DNA from: Vicugna pacos
Taxonomy: Eukaryota; Chordata; Mammalia; Artiodactyla; Camelidae
NCBI RefSeq assembly: GCF_048564905.1
Contig: NW_027328740.1
Location: 74,404,662 to 74,468,661 of the forward strand
Reading direction: 5' to 3'
Length of the DNA stretch: 64,000 bases
The translations under genes and the position numbers were made by a program. The notes under the pieces are model-generated. The model was not told where the DNA came from. It worked only from the letters and a program-made list of their open reading frames with translations, and searched no databases. Positions within the stretch are counted from its first letter, which is position 1. Every line of letters begins with the position of its first letter. This document shows positions 52,874 through 64,000 of the stretch, one piece after another.

Positions 52874-53870
52874 CTTTCCCTTTGTGCTGGATGAACGAAC
52901 GTCTCTCCACATGCTCAGTTCTGAGAGATAAGTGTGTGTGAAAGCCGTCCTTCACCTAGCTTGAAGGGAACACAAAGTTTCTTTTCAGTGGCCAACTCCA
53001 CTCCATACATATATATGGGGAGGTACAAGCTCCAACTCGGTTTTACAGTGAAAACGGCAGGCACTTCAAACCGGCACTAGGAAACAGACTGAGAAACCAG
53101 AGTAAGGGTTTCTCCTGCAACCCGTTCCCTTTGTGCTGGATGAACGAACGTCTCTCCACATGCTCAGTTCTGAGAGATAAGTGTGTGTGAAAGCCGTCCT
53201 TCACCTAGCTTGAAGGGAACACAAAGTTTCTGTTCAGTGGCCAACTCCACTCCATACATATATATGGGGAGGTACAAGCTCCAACTCGGTTTTACAGTGA
53301 AAACGGCAGGCACTTCAAACCGGCACTAGGAAACCGACTGAGAATCCAGAGTAAGGGTTTCTCCTGCAACCCGTTCCCTTTGTGCTGGATGAACGAACGT
53401 CTCTCCACATGCTCAGTTCTGAGAGATAAGTGTGTGTGAAAGCCGTCCTTCACCTAGCTTGAAGGGAACACAAAGTTTCTTTTCAGTGGCCAACTCCACT
53501 CCATACATATATATGGGGAGGTACAAGCTCCAACTCGGTTTTACAGTGAAAACGGCAGGCACTTCAAACCGGCACTAGGAAACAGACTGAGAAACCAGAG
53601 TAAGGGTTTCTCCTGCAACCCGTTCCCTTTGTGCTGGATGAACGAACGTCTCTCCACATGCTCAGTTCTGAGAGATAAGTGTGTGTGAAAGCCGTCCTTC
53701 ACCTAGCTTGAAGGGAACACAAAGTTTCTTTTCAGTTGCCAACTCCACTCCATACATATATATGGGGAGGTACAAGCTCCAACTCGGTTTTACAGTGAAA
53801 ACGGCAGGCACTTCAAACCGGCACTAGAAAAACAGACTGAGAAACCAGAGTAAGGGTTTCGCCTGCAACC
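52874..53870. repeat. Four-monomer (997-bp) gain in copy 2
   Basis: Copy 1 and copy 2 agree at offset 47,325 up to ACCCTTTCCC (about 5548/52873) and at 48,322 from TGGTGAG (5691/54013). The extra 997 bp lies between and includes TTTCTGTTCAG (about 53231), a CCGACTGAGAATCC monomer (about 53335) and the 250-bp monomer at 53799. The boundaries are approximate because monomers are alike. Confidence 0.82.
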
Positions 53871-54048
53871 CGTTCCCTTTGTGCTAGATGAACGAACGTC
53901 TCTCCACATGCTCAGTTCTGAGAGATAAGTGTGTGTGAAAGCCGTCCTTCACCTAGCTTAAAGGGCACACAAAGTTTCTTTTCTGTGGCCAACTCCACTC
54001 CATACATATATATGGTGAGGTACAAGCTCCAACTCGGTTTTACAGTGA
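53799..54048. repeat. Chimeric monomer: 250-bp and T-type combined
   Basis: This is the only monomer with both GAAAAACAG (250-bp class) and CTAGATG plus TTAAAGGGCAC, TTTTCTGTGGCC and TGGTGAGG (T class). Elsewhere the two classes are separate neighbours. It also has a private TTTCGCCTG. It sits at the end of the four-monomer gain and looks like the product of an exchange or conversion inside a monomer. Confidence 0.82.
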
Positions 54049-57000
54049 AAACGGCAGGCACTTCAAACCGGCACTAGGAAACAGACTGAGAAACCAGAGT
54101 AAGGGTTTCTCCTGCAACCCGTTCCCTTTGTGCTGGATGAACGAACGTCTCTCCACATGCTCAGTCCTGAGAGATAAGTGTGTGTGAAAGCCGTCCTTCA
54201 CCTAGCTTGAAGGGAACACAAAGTTTCTTTTCAGTGGCCAACTCCACTCCATACATATATATGGGGAGGTACAAGCTCCAACTCGGTTTTACAGTGAAAA
54301 CGGCAGGCACTTCAAACCGGCACTAGGAAACAGACTGAGAAACCAGAGTAAGGGTTTCTCCTGCAACCCGTTCCCTTTGTGCTGGATGAACGAACGTCTC
54401 TCCACATGCTCATTTCTGAGAGATAAGTGTGTGTGAAAGCCGTCCTTCACCTAACTTGAAGGGAACACAAAGTTTCTTTTCAGTAGCCAACTCCACTCCA
54501 TACATATATATGGGGAGGTACAAGCTCCAACTCGGTTTTACAGTGAAAACGGCAGGCACTTCAAACCGGCACTAGGAAACAGACTGAGAAACCAGAGAAA
54601 GGGTTTCTCCTGCAACCCGTTCTCTTTGTGCTGGATGAACGAACGTCTCTCCACATGCTCAGTTCTGAGAGATAAGTGTGTGTGAAAGCCGTCCTTCACC
54701 TAGCTTGAAGGGAACACAAAGTTTCTTTTCAGTTGCCAACTCCACTCCATACTTATATATGGGGAGGTACAAGCTCCAACTCGGTTTTACAGTGAAAACG
54801 GCAGGCACTTCAAACCGGCACTAGGAAACAGACTGAGAAAACAGAGTAAGGGTTTCTCCTGCAACCCGTTCCCTTTGTGCTGGATGAACGAACGTCTCTC
54901 CACATGCTCAGTTCTGAGAGATAAGTGTGTGTGAAAGCCGTCCTTCACCTAGCTTGAAGGGAACACAAAGTTTCTTTTCAGTGGCCAACTCCACTCCATA
55001 CATATATATGGGGAGGTACAAGCTCCAACTCGGTTTTACAGTGAAAACGGCAGGCACTTCAAACCGGCACTAGGAAACAGACTGAGAAACCAGAGTAAGG
55101 GTTTCTCCTGCAACCCGTTCCCTTTGTGCTGGATGAACGAACGTCTCTCCACATGCTCAGTTCTGAGAGATAAGTGTGTGTGAAAGCCGTCCTTCACCTA
55201 GCTTGAAGGGAACACAAAGTTTCTTTTCTGTGGCCAACTCCACTCCATACATATATATGGTGAGGTACAAGCTCCAACTCGGTTTTACAGTGAAAACGGC
55301 AGGCACTTCCAACCGGCACTAGGAAACAGACTGAGAAACCAGAGTAAGGGTTTCTCCTGCAACCCGTTCCCTTTGTGCTGGATGAACGAACGTCTCTCCA
55401 CATGCTCAGTTCTGAGAGATAAGTGTGTGTGAAAGCCGTCCTTCACCTAGCTTGAAGGGAACACAAAGTTTCTTTTCAGTGGCCAACTCTACTCCATACA
55501 TATATATGGGGAGGTACAATCTCCACCTCGGTTTTACAGTGAAAACGGCAGGCACTTCAAACCGGCACTAGGAAACAGACTGAGAAACCAGAGTAAGGGT
55601 TTCTCCTGCAACCCGTTCCCTTTGTGCTGGATGAACGAACGTCTCTCCACATGCTCAGTTCTGAGAGATAAGTGTGTGTGAAAGCCGTCCTTCACCTAGC
55701 TTGAAGGGAACACAAAGTTTCTTTTCAGTGGCCAACTCCACTCCATACATATATATGGGGAGGTACAAGCTCCAACTCGGTTTTACAGTGAAAACGGCAG
55801 GCACTTCAAACCGGCACTAGGAAACAGACTGAGAAACCAGAGTAAGGGTTTCTCCTGCAACCCGTTCCCTTTGTGCTGGATGATCGAACGGCTCTCCACA
55901 TGCTCAGTTCTTAGAGATAAGTGTGTGTGAAAGCCGTCCTTCACCTAGCTTGAAGGGAACACAAAGTTTCTTTTCAGTGGCCAACTCCACTCCATACATA
56001 TATATGGGGAGGTACAAGCTCCAACTCGGTTTTACAGTGAAAACGGCAGGCACTTCAAACCGGCACTAGGAAACAGACTGAGAAACCAGAGTAAGGGTTT
56101 CTCCTGCAACCCGTTCCCTTTGTGCTGGATGAACGAACGTCTCTCCACATGCTCAGTTCTGAGAGATAAGTGTGTGTGAAAGCCGTCCTTCACCTAGCTT
56201 GAAGGGAACACAAAGTTTCTTTTCAGTGGCCAACTCCACTCCATACATATATATGGGGAGGTACAAGCTCCAACTCGGTTTTACAGTGAAAACGGCAGGC
56301 ACTTCAAACCGGCACTAGGAAACAGACTGAGAAACCAGAGTAAGGGTTTCTCCTGCAACCCGTTCCCTTTGTGCTGGATGAACGAACGTCTCTCCACATG
56401 CTCAGTTCTGAGAGATAAGTGTGTGTGAAAGCCGTCCTTCACCTAGCTTGAAGGGAACACAAAGTTTCTTTTCAGTTGCCAACTCCACTCCATACATATA
56501 TATGGGGAGGTACAAGCTCCAACTCGGTTTTACAGTGAAAACGGCAGGCACTTCAAACCGGCACTAGGAAACAGACTGAGAAACCAGAGTAAGGGTTTCT
56601 CCTGCAACCCGTTCCCTTTGTGCTGGATGAACGAACGTCTCTCCACATGCTCAGTCCTGAGAGATAAGTGTGTGTGAAAGCCGTCCTTCACCTAGCTTGA
56701 AGGGAACACAAAGTTTCTTTTCAGTTGCCAACTCCACTCCATACATATATATGGGGAGGTACAAGCTCCAACTCGGTTTTACAGTGAAAACGGCAGGCAC
56801 TTCAAACCGGCACTAGGAAACAGACTGAGAAACCACAGTAAGGGTTTCTCCTGCAACCCGTTCCCTTTGTGCTGGATGAACGAACGTCTCTCCACATGCT
56901 AAGTTCTGAGAGATAAGTGTGTGTGAAAGCCGTCCTTCACCTAGCTTGAAGGGAACACAAAGTTTCTTTTCAGTTGCCAACTCCACTCCATACATATATA

Positions 57001-59028
57001 TGGGGAGGTACAAGCTCCAACTCGGTTTTACAGTGAAAACGGCAGGCACTTCAAACCGGAACTAGGAAACAGACTGAGAAACCAGAGTAAGGGTTTCTCC
57101 TGCAACCCGTTCCCTTTGTGCTAGATGAACGAACGTCTCTCCACATGCTCAGTTCTGAGAGATAAGTGTGTGTGAAAGCCGTCCTTCACCTAGCTTGAAG
57201 GGAACACAAAGTTTGTTTTCTGTGGCCAACTCCACTCCATATATATATATGGTGAGGTACAAGCTCCAACTCGGTTTTACAGTGAAAACGGCAGGCACTT
57301 CCAACCGGCACTAGGAAACAGACTGAGAAACCAGAGTAAGGGTTTCTCCTGCAACCCGTTCCCTTTGTGCTGGATGAACGAACGTCTCTCCACATGCTCA
57401 GTTCTGAGAGATAAGTGTGTGTGAAAGCCGTCCTTCACCTAGCTTGAAGGGAACACAAAGTTTCTTTTCAGTGGCCAACTCTACTCCATACATATATATG
57501 GGGAGGTACAAGCTCCAACTCGGTTTTACAGTGAAAACGGCAGGCACTTCAAACCGGCACTAGGAAACAGACTGAGAAACCAGAGTAAGGGTTTCTCCTG
57601 CAACCCTTTCCCTTTGTGCTGGATGAACGAACGTCTCTCCACATGCTCAGTTCTGAGAGATAAGTGTGTGTGAAAGCCGTCCTTCACCTAGCTTGAAGGG
57701 AACACAAAGTTTCTTTTCAGTGGCCAACTCCACTCCATACATATATATGGGGAGGTACAAGCTCCAACTCGGTTTTACAGTGAAAACGGCAGGCACTTCA
57801 AACCGGCACTAGGAAACAGACTGAGAAACCAGAGTAAGGGTTTCTCCTGCAACCCGTTCCCTTTGTGCTGGATGAACGAACGTCTCTCCACATGCTCAGT
57901 TCTGAGAGATAAGTGTGTGTGAAAGCCGTCCTTCACCTAGCTTGAAGGGAACACAAAGTTTCTTTTCAGTTGCCAACTCCACTCCATACTTATATATGGG
58001 GAGGTACAAGCTCCAACTCGGTTTTACAGTGAAAACAGCAGGCACTTCAAACCGGCAGTAGGAAACAGACTGAGAAACCAGAGTAAGGGTTTCTCCTGCA
58101 ACCCGTTCCCTTTGTGCTGGATGAACGAACGTCTCTCCACATGCTCAGTTCTGAGAGATAAGTGTGTGTGAAAGCCGTCCTTCACCTAGCTTGAAGGGAA
58201 CACAAAGTTTATTTTCAGTTGCCAACTCCACTCCATACATATATATGGGGAGGTACAAGCTCCAACTCGGTTTTACAGTGAAAACGGCAGGCACTTCAAA
58301 CCGGCACTAGGAAACCGACTGAGAAACCAGAGTAAGGGTTTCTCCTGCAACCCGTTCCCTTTGTGCTGGATGAACGAACGTCTCTCCACATGCTCAGTTC
58401 TGAGAGATAAGTGTGTGTGAAAGCCGTCCTTCACCTAGCTTGAAGGGAACACAAAGTTTCTTTTCAGTGGCCAACTCCACTCCATACATATATATGGGGA
58501 GGTACAAGCTCCAACTCGGTTTTACAGTGAAAACGGCAGGCACTTCAAACCGGCAATAGGAAACAGACTGAGAAACCAGAGTAAGGGTTTCTCCTGCAAC
58601 CCGTTCCCTTTGTGCTGGATGAACGAACGTCTCTCCACATGCTCAGTTCTGAGAGATAAGTGTGTGTGAAAGCCGTCCTTCACCTAGCTTGAAGGGAACA
58701 CAAAGTTTCTTTTCAGTTGCCAACTCCACTCCATACATATATATGGGGAGGTACAAGCTCCAACTCGGTTTTACAGTGAAAACGGCAGGCACTTCAAACC
58801 GGCACTAGGAAACAGACTGAGAAACCAGAGTAAGGGTTTCTCCTGCAACCCGTTCCCTTTGTGCTGGATGAACGAACGTCTCTCCACATGCTCAGTTCTG
58901 AGAGATAAGTGTGTGTGAAAGCCGTCCTTCACCTAGCTTGAAGGGAACACAAAGTTTCTTTTCAGTTGCCAACTCCACTCCATACATATATATGGGGAGG
59001 TACAAGCTCCAACTCGGTTTTACAGTGA

Positions 59029-62000
59029 AAACGGCAGGCACTTCAAACCGGCACTAGAAAAACAGACTGAGAAACCACAGTAAGGGTTTCTCCTGCAACC
59101 CGTTCCCTTTGTGCTGGATGAACGAACGTCTCTCCACATGCTCAGTTCTGAGAGATAAGTGTGTGTGAAAGCCGTCCTTCACCTAGCTTGAAGGGAACAC
59201 AAAGTTTCTTTTCAGTTGCCAACTCCACTCCATACATATATATGGGGAGGTACAAGCTCCAACTCGGTTTTACAGTGAAAACGGCAGGCACTTCAAACCG
59301 GCACTAGGAAACAGACTGAGAAACCAGAGTAAGGGTTTCTCCTGCAACCCGTTCCCTTTGTGCTAGATGAACGAACGTCTCTCCACATGCTCAGTTCTGA
59401 GAGATAAGTGTGTGTGAAAGCCGTCCTTCACCTAGCTTGAAGGGCACACAAAGTTTCTTTTCTGTGGCCAACTCCACTCCATACATATATATGGTGAGGT
59501 ACAAGCTCCAACTCGGGTTTACAGTGAAAACGGCAGGCACTTCAAACCGGCAGTAGGAAACAGACTGAGAAACCAGAGTAAGGGTTTCTCCTGCAACCCG
59601 TTCCCTTTGTGCTGGATGAACGAACGTCTCTCCACATGCTCAGTTCTGAGAGATAAGTGTGTGTGAAAGCCGTCCTTCACCTAGCTTGAAGGGAACACAA
59701 AGTTTCTTTTCAGTTGCCAACTCCACTCCATACATATATATGGGGAGGTACAAGCTCCAACTCGGTTTTACAGTGAAAACGGCAGGCACTTCAAACCGGC
59801 ACTAGGAAACAGACTGAGAAACCAGAGTAAGGGTTTCTCCTGCAACCCGTTCCCTTTGTGCTGGATGAACGAACGTCTCTCCACATACTCAGTTCTGAGA
59901 GATAAGTGTGTGTGAAAGCCGTCCTTCACCTAGCTTGAAGGGAACACAAAGTTTCTTTTCAGTGGCCAACTCCACTCCATACATATATATGGGGAGGTAC
60001 AAGCTCCAACTCGGTTTTACAGTGAAAACGGCAGGCACTTCAAACCGGCACTAGGAAACAGACTGAGAAACCAGAGTAAGGGTTTCTCCTGCAACCCGTT
60101 CCCTTTGTGCTGGATGAACGAACGTCTCTCCACATGCTCAGTTCTGAGAGATAAGTGTGTGTGAAAGCCGTCCTTCACCTAGCTTGAAGGGAACACAAAG
60201 TTTCTTTTCAGTTGCCAACTCCACTCCATACATATATATGGGGAGGTACAAGCTCCAACTCGGTTTTACAGTGAAAACGGCAGGCACTTCAAACCGGCAC
60301 TAGAAAAACAGACTGAGAAACCAGAGTAAGGGTTTCTCCTGCAACCCGTTCCCTTTGTGCTGGATGAACGAACGTCTCTCCACATGCTCAGTTCTGAGAG
60401 ATAAGTGTGTGTGAAAGCCGTCCTTCACCTAGCTTGAAGGGAACACAAAGTTTCTTTTCAGTTGCCAACTCCACTCCATACATATATATGGGGAGGTACA
60501 AGCTCCAACTCGGTTTTACAGTGAAAACGGCAGGCACTTCAAACCGGCACTAGGAAACAGACTGAGAAACCAGAGTAAGGGTTTCTCCTGCAACCCGTTC
60601 CCTTTGTGCTAGATGAACGAACGTCTCTCCACATGCTCAGTTCTGAGAGATAAGTGTGTGTGAAAGCCGTCCTTCACCTAGCTTGAAGGGCACACAAAGT
60701 TTCTTTTCTGTGGCCAACTCCACTCCATACATATATATGGTGAGGTACAAGCTGCAACTCGGGTTTACAGTGAAAACGGCAGGCACTTCAAACCGGCACT
60801 AGGAAACAGACTGAGAAACCAGAGTAAGGGTTTCTCCTGCAACCCGTTCCCTTTGTGCTGGATGAACGAACGTCTCTCCACATGCTCAGTTCTGAGAGAT
60901 AAGTGTGTGTGAAAGCCGTCCTTCACCTAGCTTGAAGGGAACACAAAGTTTCTTTTCAGTTGCCAACTCCACTCCATACATATATATGGGGAGGTACAAG
61001 CTCCAACTCGGTTTTACAGTGAAAACGGCAGGCACTTCAAACCGGCACTAGGAAACAGACTGAGAAACCAGAGTAAGGGTTTCTCCTGCAACCCGTTCCC
61101 TTTGTGCTGGATGAACGAACGTCTCTCCACATGCTCAGTTCTGAGAGATAAGTGTGTGTGAAAGCCGTCCTTCACCTAGCTTGAAGGGAACACAAAGTTT
61201 CTTTTCAGTTGCCAACTCCACTCCTTACATATATATGGGGAGGTACAAGCTCCAACTCGGTTTTACAGTGAAAACGGCAGGCACTTCAAACCGGCACTAG
61301 GAAACAGACTGAGAAACCAGAGTAAGGGTTTCTCCTGCAACCCGTTCCCTTTGTGCTGGATGAACGAACGTCTCTCCACATGCTCAGTTCTGAGAGATAA
61401 GTGTGTGTGAAAGCCGTCCTTCACCTAGCTTGAAGGGAACACAAAGTTTCTTTTCAGTTGCCAACTCCACTCCATACATATATATGGGGAGGTACAAGCT
61501 CCAACTCGGTTTTACAGTGAAAACGGCAGGCACCTCAAACCGGCACTAGAAAAACAGACTGAGAAACCACAGTAAGGGTTTCTCCTGCAACCCGTTCCCT
61601 TTGTGCTGGATGAACGAACGTCTCTCCACATGCTCAGTTCTGAGAGATAAGTGTGTGTGAAAGCCGTCCTTCACCTAGCTTGAAGGGAACACAAAGTTTC
61701 TTTTCAGTTGCCAACTCCACTCCATACATATATATGGGGAGGTACAAGCTCCAACTCGGTTTTACAGTGAAAACGGCAGGCACTTCAAACCGGCACTAGG
61801 AAACAGACTGAGAAACCAGAGTAAGGGTTTCTCCTGCAACCCGTTCCCTTTGTGCTAGATGAACGAACGTCTCTCCACATGCTCAGTTCTGAGAGATAAG
61901 TGTGTGTGAAAGCCGTCCTTCACCTAGCTTGAAGGGAACACAAAGTTTCTTTTCTGTGGCCAACTCCACTCCATACATATATATGGTGAGGTACAAGCTC

Positions 62001-63762
62001 CAACTCGGGTTTACAGTGAAAACGGCAGGCACTTCAAACCGGCACTAGGAAACAGACTGAGAAACCAGAGTAAGGGTTTCTCCTGCAACCCGTTCCCTTT
62101 GTGCTGGATGAACGAACGTCTCTCCACATGCTCAGTTCTGAGAGATAAGTGTGTGTGAAAGCCGTCCTTCACCTAGCTTGAAGGGAACACAAAGTTTCTT
62201 TTCAGTTGCCAACTCCACTCCATACATATATATGGGGAGGTACAAGCTCCAACTCGGTTTTACAGTGAAAACGGCAGGCACTTCAAACCGGCACTAGGAA
62301 ACAGACTGAGAAACCAGAGTAAGGGTTTCTCCTGCAACCCGTTCCCTTTGTGCTGGATGAACGAACGTCTCTCCACATGCTCAGTTCTGAGAGATAAGTG
62401 TGTGTGAAAGCCGTCCTTCACCTAGCTTGAAGGGAACACAAAGTTTCTTTTCAGTTGCCAACTCCACTCCATACATATATATGGGGAGGTACAAGCTCCA
62501 ACTCGGTTTTACAGTGAAAACGGCAGGCACTTCAAAAAGGCACTAGGAAACAGACTGAGAAACCAGAGTAAGGGTTTCTCCTGCAACCCGTTCCCTTTGT
62601 GCTGGATGAACGAACGTCTCTCCACATGCTCAGTTCTGAGAGATAAGTGTGTGTGAAAGCCGTCCTTCACCTAGCTTGAAGGGAACACAAAGTTTCTTTT
62701 CAGTTGCCAACTCCACTCCATACATATATATGGGGAGGTACAAGCTCCAACTCGGTTTTACAGTGAAAACGGCAGGCACTTCAAACCGGCACTAGGAAAC
62801 AGACTGAGAAACTAGAGTAAGGGTTTCTCCTGCAACCCGTTCCCTTTGTGCTGGATGAACGAACGTCTCTCCACATGCTCAGTTCTGAGAGATAAGTGTG
62901 TGTGAAAGCCGTCCTTCACCTAGCTTGAAGGGAACACAAAGTTTCTTTTCAGTTGCCAACTCCACTCCATACATATATATGGGGAGGTACAAGCTCCAAC
63001 TCGGTTTTACAGTGAAAACGGCAGGCACTTCAAACCGGCACTAGGAAACAGACTGAGAAACCAGAGTAAGGGTTTCTCCTGCAACCCGTTCCCTTTGTGC
63101 TAGATGAACGAACGTCTCTCCACATGCTCAGTTCTGAGAGTTAAGTGTGTGTGAAAGCCGTCCTTCACCTAGCTTGAAGGGCACACAAAGTTTCTTTTCT
63201 GTGGCCAACTCCACTCCATACATATATATGGTGAGGTACAAGCTCCAACTCGGGTTTACAGTGAAAACGGCAGGCACTTCAAACCGGCACTAGGAAACAG
63301 ACTGAGAAACCAGAGTAAGGGTTTCTCCTGCAACCCGTTCCCTTTGTGCTGGATTAACGAACGTCTCTCCACATGCTCAGTTCTGAGAGATAAGTGTGTG
63401 TGAAAGCCGTCCTTCACCTAGCTTGAAGGGAACACAAAGTTTCTTTTCAGTGGCCAACTCCACTCCATACATATATATGGGGAGGTACAAGCTCCAACTC
63501 GGTTTTACAGTGAAAACGGCAGGCACTTCAAACCGGCACTAGGAAACAGACTGAGAAACCAGAGTAAGGGTTTCTCCTGCAACCCGTTCCCTTTGTGCTG
63601 GATGAACGAACGTCTCTCCACATGCTCAGATCTGAGAGATAAGTGTGTGTGAAAGCCGTCCTTCACCTAGCTTGAAGGGAACACAAAGTTTCTTTTCAGT
63701 TGCCAACTCCACTCCATACTTATATATGGGGAGGTACAAGCTCCAACTCGGTTTTACAGTGA
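59029..63762. repeat. [250-bp][T-type] HOR block, copy 2
   Basis: Counterpart of 10707 onward. Units begin at 59029, 60275 and 61521, each followed by a T-type monomer (59279, 60525, 61771). The T-type monomer at 63016 lacks its 250-bp partner, consistent with the one-monomer loss relative to copy 1. Private changes include GCTGCAAC at 60754 and TTCAAAAAGG at 62537. Confidence 0.87.
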
Positions 63763-64000
63763 AAACGGCAGGCACTTCAAACCGGCACTAGGAAACAGAC
63801 TGAGAAACCAGAGTAAGGGTTTCTCCTGCAACCCGTTCCCTTTGTGCTGGATGAACGAACGTCTCTCCACATGCTCAGTTCTGAGAGATAAGTGTGTGTG
63901 AAAGCCGTCCTTCACCTAGCTTGAAGGGAACACAAAGTTTCTTTTCAGTTGCCAACTCCACTCCATACATATATATGGGGAGGTACAAGCTCCAACTCGG
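63763..64000. repeat. Partial satellite monomer at window end
   Basis: The last monomer is cut by the window edge at phase 238, just before the GTTTT of the boundary dyad. The array evidently continues to the right. The first base of the window falls at phase 1 but follows no visible flank, so the array probably continues to the left too. Confidence 0.95.

Larger units (their letters stand above)
1..64000. repeat. 249-bp satellite array filling the window
   Basis: A single repeat unit recurs head to tail from the first to the last base, always in the same orientation and with no foreign insertion. Phase 1 is taken as base 1. There are 256 full monomers plus a 238-bp partial one. The only indels I found are a 1-bp loss at phase 5-6 (five monomers of 248 bp) and a 1-bp gain at phase 28-36, where GGAAACAG becomes GAAAAACAG (23 monomers of 250 bp). 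These account exactly for the window length. Hand count of the common form gives 62 C, 56 G and 7 CpG, a CpG observed/expected ratio near 0.5. There is no gene, tRNA, rRNA or transposon in any stretch. The size and nested organisation fit eukaryotic heterochromatin, probably centromeric or pericentromeric. I do not recognise the family. Confidence 0.98.
47824..64000. repeat. Long-range duplication, copy 2
   Basis: Partner of 499-17672. It differs by three whole-monomer events: a gain of four monomers (997 bp) near 52.9-53.9 kb, a loss of seven (1,744 bp) relative to the doubled segment at about 13.2-14.9 kb, and a loss of one 250-bp monomer relative to 16438. I noticed only a few substitutions between copies, for example at copy-2 positions 48497, 48509, 49775, 52538, 57332, 60324, 60754 and 62537-62538. 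This list is by eye and not exhaustive. The duplication must be recent, or the product of conversion, or an assembly join. Confidence 0.92.

Noticed and set aside
1-64000. CRISPR array
   Set aside because: There are no short repeats with unique spacers. The 249-bp unit is continuous, with no variable spacer.
1-64000. Telomeric or subtelomeric repeat
   Set aside because: GTAAGGGTTT resembles part of a telomere motif, but no tandem TTAGGG or TTTAGGG run exists anywhere.
1-64000. rDNA spacer, transposon tails or SINE-derived array
   Set aside because: No rRNA segment, Pol III box pair, target-site duplication or poly-A tail is visible in the unit.

Overview
The whole 64,000-base window is one uninterrupted head-to-tail satellite DNA array. 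I see no gene, RNA gene, transposon, unique flank or spacer anywhere in it. The unit is 249 bp (47% G+C by hand count; 7 CpG per unit). Taking base 1 as phase 1, the window holds 256 complete monomers (1-63762) and a 238-bp partial one (63763-64000). The length closes exactly: 256 x 249 + 238 = 63,982, and the extra 18 bp equal 23 monomers of 250 bp minus 5 monomers of 248 bp, all of which I located. All monomers lie in the same orientation. Arrays of this size and hierarchy are typical of eukaryotic (peri)centromeric, sex-chromosome or B-chromosome heterochromatin. I do not recognise the family and cannot name the organism.

Layout. (1) 1-10706: monomers of 249 bp (one of 248), partly ordered as a 14-mer of 3,485 bp. 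(2) 10707 to about 35.4 kb: 250-bp monomers appear and define successive higher-order repeat (HOR) units, each exactly 249n+1 bp with n = 5,5,7,6,8,6,4,2,2,7,4,2,2,7,8,6,7,5. A 3,739-bp tandem duplication (18.77-22.51 and 22.51-26.25 kb) and 499-bp dimers are nested inside. (3) 35.4-38.6 kb: heterogeneous monomers, including a visibly diverged island at 37.1-38.4 kb. (4) 38.6-47.8 kb: HORs of 14 and 13 monomers (3,485 and 3,236 bp) marked by 248-bp monomers. (5) 47.8 kb to the end: a near-identical second copy of 0.5-17.7 kb, displaced by 47,325 bp, then 48,322, 46,578 and 46,328 bp as whole monomers are gained or lost.

Nothing here is coding. The longest open frames are 66-82 codons, mostly on the minus strand. 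They recur because the repeat is exactly 83 codons long and always end within about one monomer. What the window shows is the mechanics of satellite evolution: unequal exchange in whole-monomer steps at several nested scales, spread of linked variants, and a monomer rich in short inverted repeats but without a recognisable CENP-B box. A centromeric role is a reasonable hypothesis, not something the sequence proves.
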